Positions 1 to 5,111 of a stretch of 6,448 nt of DNA are shown piece by piece; position 1 is the first letter of the stretch, and each line of letters opens with the position of its first letter. A program made the position numbers and the translations under genes. The notes under the pieces are model-generated. The model searched no databases. It was not told where the DNA came from and saw nothing but the letters and a program-made list of their open reading frames with translations. Origin of the DNA: SGZJ01 sp949372955 (GTDB taxonomy: Bacteria; Bacteroidota; Bacteroidia; Flavobacteriales; Flavobacteriaceae); contig CASIAX010000003.1 in assembly GCA_949372955.1 (NCBI GenBank), forward strand, positions 1 through 6,448, given 5' to 3'.

Positions 1-336
1 AACAAGGGCTCTACCGATCTTAGGATTTGTTCCAACAAGGTCTTTAACTTCAGGACCAAGAATATCTAAGTCTTCAAACAATTTATCATCTAGAATTTCT
101 GAAATTGTATTTTCTAAGTTAACATCAGATTTTGATGTTAAGTCTGAGAGTTGGATATTTAATTTTTCACAAACCTTAAGTAATAAATCTCCATCTATTT
201 TTCTTTTTCCACTTTCAATTAAGTTTAAATAACTTGGAGAAATACCCAGATCTTCTGAAAGTTTGTTAGCTTGTAGTCCTAACTGTCTTCTAAAAGCCTT
301 TATTTTAGGACCAATTTTTAAATCAATTTGACTCAT
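1..336 (-). CDS. ScfR/RamB-type XRE-family transcriptional regulator, 5' part only
   Basis: The reading frame is open from an ATG at 336-334 leftwards to base 1, giving 112 codons with no stop, so the gene continues beyond the window. Residues about 9-62 form an XRE (lambda-repressor-like) helix-turn-helix: KIKAFRRQLGL, then KLSEDLGISPSYLNLIESGKR, where SPSYLNLIES is the recognition helix. After it come an acidic linker and a GPEVKDLVGTNPKIGRALV stretch, which is how the short-chain fatty acyl-CoA regulator family (ScfR; relatives PccR and RamB) leads into its effector part. From family knowledge these proteins are about 450-480 residues, with an IrrE/DUF955-like region and a C-terminal DUF2083 domain, and they control glyoxylate-shunt or propionyl-CoA genes. 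Its divergent position next to aceA supports a role as aceA regulator. The HTH call is firm; the ScfR assignment rests on the N-terminal quarter and context. The ribosome binding site is weak (AGAG, a few bases before ATG). Confidence 0.9.
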   Translation of the reverse strand, partial: MSQIDLKIGPKIKAFRRQLGLQANKLSEDLGISPSYLNLIESGKRKIDGDLLLKVCEKLNIQLSDLTSKSDVNLENTISEILDDKLFEDLDILGPEVKDLVGTNPKIGRALV

Positions 337-344
337 AAGCTCTA

Positions 345-374
345 TTTGTAAATTTTGTAAATTTAAATTTACAA
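345..374. promoter_or_regulatory. Operator array 1: tandem TTTGTAAA plus perfect palindrome, beside regulator start
   Basis: TTTGTAAA occurs at 345-352 and 354-361 as a 9-bp direct repeat. The second copy is mirrored by TTTACAA at 368-374, so 355-374 (TTGTAAATTTAAATTTACAA) is a perfect 20-bp palindrome. From family knowledge ScfR/RamB proteins bind TTTGCAAA-like half-sites; the C-to-T change at the centre is inferred AT-rich drift. The array lies 9-38 bases upstream of the regulator ATG and covers its probable -10 region, which suggests autoregulation. Confidence 0.6.
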
Positions 375-394
375 TAAGTTTCTTTGTTTTACAA
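366..394 (-). promoter_or_regulatory. Possible promoter of the XRE regulator
   Basis: On the minus strand a -35-like TTGTAA (394-389) is followed after 17 bases by TAAATT (371-366), preceded by TTG. Each hexamer matches the sigma-70 consensus at four of six bases. Transcription would start near 359, giving a leader of about 23 bases. The -10 sits inside the 20-bp palindrome, so a bound repressor would block it. In DNA this AT-rich, such matches arise easily by chance. Confidence 0.35.
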
Positions 395-417
395 GGTTTT
401 TAACGATTTAATTAGAT

Positions 418-449
418 TTTGTAAATTTTGTAAATTATAAAGTTTACAT
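418..449. promoter_or_regulatory. Operator array 2: second TTTGTAAA tandem, aceA side
   Basis: The 19 bases at 418-436 (TTTGTAAATTTTGTAAATT) exactly repeat 345-363, at an offset of 73 bp. As in array 1, inverted TTTACA follows, here at 443-448, after a slightly longer gap. This array faces aceA and ends on the ATG of the 55-codon reading frame at 448. It is the best candidate for the site through which the divergent XRE regulator acts on aceA. The binding protein is inferred from family and context. Confidence 0.6.
436..441 (+). promoter_or_regulatory. Possible -10 box (TATAAA) for the aceA-direction transcript
   Basis: TATAAA at 436-441 matches TATAAT in five of six positions and lies directly after the second operator repeat. 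No good -35 hexamer stands 16-18 bases upstream, as might be expected for an activator-dependent promoter. The predicted start of transcription is near 448, the first base of the ATG of the small reading frame. The message would then be leaderless for the small frame and carry about 230 bases ahead of aceA. Confidence 0.3.
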
Positions 450-615
450 GAACGATAAAAACATAAATAAAAACCAAGAAAATCAAAGAGAAATTAACGA
501 AAACAACAATCAGAATCAATTCAGTCAATCAGGTATTTACCTAAGAGACGATCATTGTGATTGGGGTTCTAGTGGGATGAATGAATTCACTCAAGAATTT
601 AGTGAAAAAAAATAA
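448..615 (+). CDS. Possible 55-residue hydrophilic small protein in the aceA leader
   Basis: ATG at 448 opens a 55-codon frame ending in TAA at 613-615. The first 24 residues are very polar, 14 of them Asn or Gln. The second half is less biased: SGIYLRDDHCDWGSSGMNEF, then TQEFSEKK, with a compact DDHCDW cluster that could hold a metal or be a conserved core. There is no signal peptide, membrane segment or Shine-Dalgarno sequence. The start lies at the end of operator array 2 and about seven bases after a TATAAA box, so a leaderless message is possible. It sits 65 bases before aceA, in the same direction. I do not recognise a family. The A-rich N-terminal half could be an open frame arising by chance; the mixed C-terminal half and the position favour a real gene. 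It could also act as a regulatory upstream frame. Confidence 0.4.
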   Translation: MNDKNINKNQENQREINENNNQNQFSQSGIYLRDDHCDWGSSGMNEFTQEFSEKK

Positions 616-680
616 GTCCTCTTACCGTTAATTTATACACGATTTAATTTTCTTAATACATAATCTAGAAAGACCTACCT
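616..680 (+). promoter_or_regulatory. aceA upstream spacer with weak ribosome binding site and possible -10
   Basis: This spacer holds AGAAAG at 667-672, eight bases before the aceA ATG, a weak but acceptable Shine-Dalgarno sequence. CATAAT at 659-664 resembles a -10 box, but no matching -35 was found and it lies too near the start codon for a normal leader. aceA is therefore more likely transcribed from the operator region further upstream. If the small reading frame at 448-615 is not a gene, then 337-680 is a 344-base leader holding only the two operator arrays and this site. No riboswitch fold was recognised. Confidence 0.3.
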
Positions 681-1958
681 ATGAGCTCAGAAGCTAAAGT
701 TTCATACGATTTAAAAAGATTTTCAGGAATCAAAAAAGACTACACTTCAGAAGAAGTAGAACGATTAAGAGGTTCTATCAAAATTGAATATTCGATGTGT
801 AAGCATCAATCTAAAAAATTATGGGATCTGTTAAATTCAGAAAATTATATTAATACATTGGGTTCACTCTCTGGAAATCACGCTATTCAACACGCTAAAG
901 CTGGATTAAAAGCAATTTATTTAAGTGGATGGCAAGTAGCAGCTGATGCAAACACTGCTGGTGAAATGTATCCTGATCAATCTTTATACCCATATGATAG
1001 TGCACCAAAATTAGTTGAGTCGATGAACAATGCTTTAATAAGAGCAGATCAAATCCAGCATATGGAATTACATGATGGTGATATGAAATCAAAAGATAGA
1101 ACAGATTATATGTTACCAATTATTGCAGATGGTGAAGCAGGATTTGGTGGTCCATTAAATGTTTTTGAGTTAACAAAAAAATTTATTAAAGCAGGAGCTG
1201 CTGGAGTTCACTTTGAAGATCAATTAGCTAGTGAAAAAAAATGTGGGCACATGGGTGGAAAAGTTTTAGTTCCAACTGGTACGATGATTAAAAATTTAAA
1301 AGCTGCAAGACTTGCTGCAGATATTGCAGATGTACCTTTGATAATTTTAGCAAGAACTGATGCTAATGCTGCAAAATTAATTACAAATGATTTCGATGAA
1401 AATGATAAACCATTCTTGACAGGAGAAAGATCTCCTGAAGGTTTTTATTATGTTAAGCATGGAATTGAGCAGGCTATCTCAAGAGGTTTAGCTTATGCAC
1501 CTTATTCAGATTTAATCTGGTGTGAAACTGCAACACCAAATCTTGAGGAAGCAAAAAAGTTTGCAGATGCAATTCATGAAAAGTTTCCTGGTAAATTATT
1601 AGCTTATAATTGCTCTCCCTCGTTCAATTGGAAGAAGCATTTATCAGATGCTGAGATTGCAACATTCCAACAAAAAATTAGTGAGATGGGTTATAAATTT
1701 CAATTTATTACACTTGCTGGATTTCACACTCAAAATATTGCAATTTTTGAACTTGCAGAAAAATATAAAACAGAAGGAATGACTGCTTATTCTAAAATCC
1801 AAGAGCTTGAGTTCGCTAGAGAGAAGGATGGTTACACAAGTGTTAAACACCAAAGAGAAGTTGGAACATCCTACTTTGATGCGGTTTCAAACACTATAAG
1901 TAGTGGAAAAAGCTCTACAACAGCCATGGCAGGCTCTACAGAATCTGAACAATTTTAA
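681..1958 (+). CDS. aceA: Isocitrate lyase
   Basis: Cleaves isocitrate to glyoxylate and succinate, the first committed step of the glyoxylate shunt, allowing growth on acetate, fatty acids and other two-carbon-yielding substrates; the enzyme is cytosolic, Mg-dependent and normally a tetramer. The 425-residue product matches the usual short bacterial length (about 430). Visible motifs are SGWQVAAD (82-89), the Mg/substrate strand PIIADGEAGFGG (146-157), HFEDQ (177-181), the catalytic signature KKCGHMGGKVLVPT (186-199) with active-site Cys188 and His190, LARTDA (223-228), WCET (280-283) and NCSPSFNW (310-317). The ending GSTESEQF is typical of bacterial isocitrate lyases. All key residues are present. 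Related methylisocitrate lyase (PrpB) is shorter and lacks this longer form of the sequence, so aceA is the clear choice. Malate synthase is not in the window. The divergent XRE regulator and TTTGTAAA arrays upstream are its likely control. Confidence 0.98.
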   Translation: MSSEAKVSYDLKRFSGIKKDYTSEEVERLRGSIKIEYSMCKHQSKKLWDLLNSENYINTLGSLSGNHAIQHAKAGLKAIYLSGWQVAADANTAGEMYPDQSLYPYDSAPKLVESMNNALIRADQIQHMELHDGDMKSKDRTDYMLPIIADGEAGFGGPLNVFELTKKFIKAGAAGVHFEDQLASEKKCGHMGGKVLVPTGTMIKNLKAARLAADIADVPLIILARTDANAAKLITNDFDENDKPFLTGERSPEGFYYVKHGIEQAISRGLAYAPYSDLIWCETATPNLEEAKKFADAIHEKFPGKLLAYNCSPSFNWKKHLSDAEIATFQQKISEMGYKFQFITLAGFHTQNIAIFELAEKYKTEGMTAYSKIQELEFAREKDGYTSVKHQREVGTSYFDAVSNTISSGKSSTTAMAGSTESEQF

Positions 1959-1998
1959 TTAGTCTTTACTTAAAATTTAAATATGTTCTAATATTTGA

Positions 1999-2292
1999 AT
2001 GATCTTAAGTGGAATACTTTTAATCATTTTCTATATTTCTCATCGATATATTGTTGCTTGGATTATCTATTATAATAATAGTGATAAAAGATTTGGTAAT
2101 TCTATTTGGCGTTGGACTTATGACTATAAAGTCGTTGGAGAAAGAGATATTTCAGACCTTGATGATAAGCCCTTTGTAAGAAAAAGAAGAATTAGAAATC
2201 GGACTATTACCTTAATGTATTGTAATTTTTTTGCTGGTTTTGTTATCTCCTTGTCCTTTGTAAGTAATTTACTTATCCTGATATTGTCTTAA
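1999..2292 (+). CDS. Small membrane protein of unknown function, 97 residues
   Basis: I do not recognise a family. The product has a hydrophobic N-terminal segment (about 2-24, ILSGILLIIFYISHRYIVAW onward), a polar centre (about 25-69) with an RKRRIRNR basic patch (61-68), and a second hydrophobic segment (about 72-96) ending at the C-terminus. This suggests two membrane spans with the charged centre probably cytoplasmic (positive-inside rule). The start is fixed by an in-frame TGA just before the ATG; no Shine-Dalgarno sequence is visible. It follows aceA by 40 bases in the same direction with no clear terminator between, so co-transcription with aceA is possible. It lies before the Fur-type box and so is unlikely to belong to the iron operon. 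The mixed, non-repetitive composition and length support a real gene. Confidence 0.65.
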   Translation: MILSGILLIIFYISHRYIVAWIIYYNNSDKRFGNSIWRWTYDYKVVGERDISDLDDKPFVRKRRIRNRTITLMYCNFFAGFVISLSFVSNLLILILS

Positions 2293-2319
2293 TTAACCCT
2301 TGTAAACTGCGTCAATAAA

Positions 2320-2340
2320 TGCGATTGATAATCATTCGCA
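2320..2340. promoter_or_regulatory. Fur-box-like operator of the iron transporter operon
   Basis: The 21 bases form a near-perfect palindrome, left arm TGCGATTGAT, centre A, right arm ATCATTCGCA; only one symmetric pair (6/16) and the centre break it. Its central 19 bases agree with the classical Fur consensus GATAATGATAATCATTATC at 14 positions, including the unbroken core TGATAATCATT. GATAAT at 2327-2332 inside it could be the -10 of the operon promoter. It lies 57-77 bases before the binding-protein start. A Fur-family repressor using iron as corepressor is the likely ligand; alphaproteobacterial Fur relatives such as Mur or Irr are alternatives. Confidence 0.72.
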
Positions 2341-2383
2341 ATGTTAATAATAAGCATTCTAAACTAATCAAGGGTAAAGAAAT

Positions 2384-2391
2384 AAAGGAAA
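2384..2391 (+). promoter_or_regulatory. Ribosome binding site deciding the binding-protein start
   Basis: AAAGGAAA, with the GGA core at 2387-2389, lies seven bases before the ATG at 2397. It selects that start over the in-frame ATG at 2319, which falls at the edge of the Fur-type palindrome, has no ribosome binding site and would place 26 charged residues ahead of the signal peptide. Confidence 0.75.
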
Positions 2392-2396
2392 AAAAA

Positions 2397-3416
2397 ATGA
2401 AAAAAATCATACTTATTATATTAACCCTGAGTATTTTTAAAAGCATGGCTTTAGCGAATGAAGTCAATGTTTTTAGTGCAAGACATTACGATTCAGATAT
2501 CCAACTTTACAATAAATTTACATCTCAAACTGGGATTAAAGTTAATGTCATATCTGGTAAAGACAAATCTCTTCAAAAAAGAATTATAGAAGAAGGGAAG
2601 AATTCTAAAGCTGATCTTTATATTACAGCTGATGCTGGAAAGTTGGGACTTTTTGATTCAAAGGGGATGTTTCAAAACTCTATGTCGCCAGCAATTAAAT
2701 CTGCAGTACCGTCAAACTTTAGATCTAAAAATTGGACAGGAATAGCTAAAAGAGCACGAATAATTTATTACTCTCCAGAAAGAGTAAGTGCCAATGATCT
2801 TAATGGAATGACTTATGAGGCTTTAGCTGATCCTAAATGGAAAGGTAGAATTGTTATAAGACAATCTAATAATATTTATAACCAATCCTTAGTAGCTTCC
2901 TTAATTGATAATAATGGAAAAAAAAATACAACTGAATGGGCAAAAAATTTGGTTGCAAATATGGCTAGAGACTCAAAAGGTAACGATAGAGCGCAGATTT
3001 TAGCTGTAGCAGCTGGAGAAGCTGATCTTGCTGTTGCAAATACTTATTATTATGCACTAATGCTTTCTGGCAGTAAAGGAGCAGAGCAACAAGCAGCTGC
3101 AAAAAAAGTATTACCGTTTTTCCCAAATCAGGGTGATAGGGGAACGCACATGAATATTAGTGGGGGTGGTATATTAAAATATGCTCCAAATAAAGATAAC
3201 GCAATTAAACTGTTAGAGTTTTTATTAACTAAAGATGCTCAACAACATATTGTTAATAATACGTATGAGTATCCAATGATTGAAGGTGTTGAGCCTCATG
3301 AATTAATTAAACAAATGGGGTTTAATTTTAAACAAGACCTTAAAACTAAAGTAGCTAATTACGGAAAAAATCAAGCTATCGCATTAGAGATAATGCTTAA
3401 CGCGAAGTGGAAATAA
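2397..3416 (+). CDS. Iron(III) ABC transporter periplasmic binding protein (FutA/FbpA/IdiA type)
   Basis: Captures ferric iron in the periplasm and delivers it to the permease encoded next. From the ATG at 2397 the product is 339 residues, normal for the family. Residues 1-20 are a signal peptide: MKK, a hydrophobic core IILIILTLSIF, and a cleavage motif ALA before NEVNVF. The mature start NVFSARHYDSD (24-34) is the FutA/IdiA first strand with the conserved His-Tyr pair. KADLYITADAGKL (71-83), KRARIIYYSP (118-127), NDRAQILAVAAGEADLAVANTYYY (196-219, spanning the hinge strand) and FPNQGDRGTHMNISGGGI (242-259) follow family order. Tyrosines at 31, 124-125 and 217-219 are the likely iron ligands, by analogy with FutA. 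A Fur-like box precedes the gene and a hairpin follows it. Substrate specificity (Fe3+ rather than another oxyanion or phosphonate) is inferred from the Tyr pattern, operon partners and Fur box. An ATG at 2319 would lengthen the protein by 26 residues but is rejected. Confidence 0.92.
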   Translation: MKKIILIILTLSIFKSMALANEVNVFSARHYDSDIQLYNKFTSQTGIKVNVISGKDKSLQKRIIEEGKNSKADLYITADAGKLGLFDSKGMFQNSMSPAIKSAVPSNFRSKNWTGIAKRARIIYYSPERVSANDLNGMTYEALADPKWKGRIVIRQSNNIYNQSLVASLIDNNGKKNTTEWAKNLVANMARDSKGNDRAQILAVAAGEADLAVANTYYYALMLSGSKGAEQQAAAKKVLPFFPNQGDRGTHMNISGGGILKYAPNKDNAIKLLEFLLTKDAQQHIVNNTYEYPMIEGVEPHELIKQMGFNFKQDLKTKVANYGKNQAIALEIMLNAKWK

Positions 3417-3425
3417 AGAGGTTAT

Positions 3426-3485
3426 AACACAGCGCACTTTTAATATTAAGTTATTTACCCTACTTGATGTTATTAGTGCGTTGTT
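3426..3485 (+). promoter_or_regulatory. Intercistronic hairpin between binding protein and permease genes
   Basis: An imperfect stem-loop can be drawn by eye. AACA 3426-3429 pairs with TGTT 3482-3485, CGCACT 3433-3438 with AGTGCG 3475-3480, AAT 3442-3444 with ATT 3472-3474, and ATTAAGT 3445-3451 with ACTTGAT 3462-3468 (one G-U), around a ten-base loop. It is not followed by a run of T on either strand, so it is not a standard terminator. It may protect the 3' end of the upstream message or restrict translation of the permease, whose ATG at 3491 is only five bases after the stem and has no Shine-Dalgarno sequence. Confidence 0.55.
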
Positions 3486-3490
3486 AAAAA

Positions 3491-5107
3491 ATGGGTAATA
3501 AGATTAATATTTGGTATTTTAGTTCTTTTATAATATCTATAATTGTAGCTGTACCCATTATAACTGTATTCAGTAGCTTTTTTGAAACAACTGGAGACTA
3601 TGTTTCTGTTTTAAAAAATACTTTTCTTTTAGATTATATTTACAATTCATTAATACTTTTGACAGGTGTTTTAACTTTAACTTTTATCATAGGTGTTGGT
3701 TGCGCTTATTTAGTTTCATTTTACAAATTTCCTGGTGTTAATTTTTTTAAATGGGCTTTAATTCTATCTTTTGCAGTACCAGCGTATATTTACGCATATT
3801 CATTAACTGCCTTTTTTGAAAATTATGGAACAGCTTTTTCGATTTTAAAAAACTTATTTGGTGACGGAAATTACAACGCTCATATCCCTAAGTTTGATGG
3901 AATGTTAGGTGCAATAATTTCAATATCATTTTCACTATTTGGTTACGTATATGTATTAACTAGAGCATCATTTCACTATCAGTCACAAAACTTGCTAGAA
4001 CTTGGAAAAAACCTTGGCTTTTCCAAACAAAAATCTTTCTTTAAGATAATCTTACCTTCAGCAAGACCCGCAATAGTTGCTGGTCTTTCTTTGGTTGCAA
4101 TGGAGACCTTATCAGATTTTGGTTCAGTTTCATTCTTTGGAGTGTCGACATTAACAACTGGTATTTATAATGCATGGATATCTTTTGACGATCTTACTTT
4201 AGCAAATAGACTATCATCTTATTTGTTAATTTTTATACTTGGGTTATTTATCTTAGAAAATTTATCTAGGAAAAAAGCTCAATATCACACATCTTCAAAA
4301 GGAGGATTTAAATCAAAATCTGTAATTCAATTATATAATTATAAATCAATTTTAGCGTGTTTATTTTGTATGGTAGTTTTTTTCTTAAGTTTTTTATTTC
4401 CAGTTTTTCAAATGTTATATTGGACAATTATTTTTCCAAAACATCTATTAGATTTAAATTTAATTGAATTATTTTCAAATACAATGTTGTTAGTTTTTTT
4501 ATCTTGTTGCTTATTAATATTGTTGGCTTTTATTTCAAACTATGGAAATAGAGTTTCAAAAAGTAAATTTCTAGAAATGCTAAACACATTTTCTATTTCT
4601 GGATATGCAATACCAGGAATTATTTTGGCAGTTGCTTTTATAACATTTATTTCATGGCTTGATCTTAATATGATCAATTACCTTGGAACTGAATCAATCA
4701 AATCTATTTTTATTGGATCTATTTTAGGATTAGTTCTAATTTATTTTATAAGATTTTATTCTTTAGCTAATAATGGAATTAAATCTGGATATTTAAAAAT
4801 TAATTATTCTATAGACGAGAGTGCCTATCTTCTTGGCTATTCAAAATTTAAAACATTTAGAAATATTCACCTTCCTTATTTAAAAAATTCAGTTTTATTA
4901 ATAGGTATTTTGTTAACGATTGAAATAATTAAGGAATTACCCATTACTTTGATTATGAGACCATTTAATTTTGAAACTTTTGCAACAAAAGCATATATTT
5001 ATGCTTCTCAAGATTTACTTGAAGCTGCAGCAGCTCCATCATTACTGCTTATACTTATTGCAAGTTGCTTTATTTTAATTACATCTAGATATATCCTTAA
5101 GGATTAA
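3491..5107 (+). CDS. Iron(III) ABC transporter permease, fused two-domain (FutB/FbpB type)
   Basis: Forms the inner-membrane channel that receives iron from the binding protein. The 538-residue product is the normal length for the duplicated FbpB/FutB type, in which one chain carries both permease domains and about 12 membrane spans. Each half has an EAA loop that contacts the ATPase: the first around 168-198 (LLELGKNLGFSKQKSFFKI, then ILPSARPAIVAG) and the second around 442-472 (DESAYLLGYSKFKTFRNIHL, then PYLKNSVLLIG). The halves are joined by a polar linker at about 257-283 (SRKKAQYHTSSKGGFKSK). The family's SFAVPAYIYAY (93-103) and the matching SGYAIPGIILA (370-380) occur at equivalent sites. 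The start is fixed by an in-frame TAA at 3485-3487. No ribosome binding site is visible, and a hairpin reaches almost to the start codon. The ATPase gene follows after four bases. Confidence 0.95.
   Translation: MGNKINIWYFSSFIISIIVAVPIITVFSSFFETTGDYVSVLKNTFLLDYIYNSLILLTGVLTLTFIIGVGCAYLVSFYKFPGVNFFKWALILSFAVPAYIYAYSLTAFFENYGTAFSILKNLFGDGNYNAHIPKFDGMLGAIISISFSLFGYVYVLTRASFHYQSQNLLELGKNLGFSKQKSFFKIILPSARPAIVAGLSLVAMETLSDFGSVSFFGVSTLTTGIYNAWISFDDLTLANRLSSYLLIFILGLFILENLSRKKAQYHTSSKGGFKSKSVIQLYNYKSILACLFCMVVFFLSFLFPVFQMLYWTIIFPKHLLDLNLIELFSNTMLLVFLSCCLLILLAFISNYGNRVSKSKFLEMLNTFSISGYAIPGIILAVAFITFISWLDLNMINYLGTESIKSIFIGSILGLVLIYFIRFYSLANNGIKSGYLKINYSIDESAYLLGYSKFKTFRNIHLPYLKNSVLLIGILLTIEIIKELPITLIMRPFNFETFATKAYIYASQDLLEAAAAPSLLLILIASCFILITSRYILKD
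5099..5103 (+). promoter_or_regulatory. Ribosome binding site for the ATPase gene, inside the permease gene end
   Basis: AAGGA at 5099-5103 lies in the last codons of the permease gene, eight bases before the ATG at 5112. The permease stop codon sits between it and that ATG, consistent with coupled translation of permease and ATPase. Confidence 0.6.
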
Positions 5108-5111
5108 AATT

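Noticed and set aside
616..680. Glycine riboswitch ahead of aceA, as known for some SAR11 carbon genes
   Set aside because: The spacer is too short and shows no tandem aptamer-like G-rich conserved core.
895..1119. Minus-strand open frame of 74 codons inside aceA
   Set aside because: It is a shadow of the aceA coding strand, which carries unmistakable isocitrate lyase motifs; the antisense product has no recognisable features.
1644..1853. Minus-strand open frame of 69 codons inside aceA
   Set aside because: Antisense shadow of a conserved gene, with no ribosome binding site or domain.
1979..1996. AAATAT/ATATTT six-base hairpin after aceA as a terminator
   Set aside because: The stem is all A-T with no following T-run, and it abuts the next start codon; it is too weak to call.
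2296..2375. Inverted repeat ACCCTTG (2296-2302) and CAAGGGT (2369-2375) flanking the Fur-type box
   Set aside because: Only seven bases pair across a 66-base gap, and the left arm is probably upstream of the transcript start; likely chance.
2319..2396. N-terminal extension of the binding protein from ATG 2319
   Set aside because: It overlaps the Fur-type palindrome, lacks a ribosome binding site, and would bury the signal peptide behind 26 charged residues.
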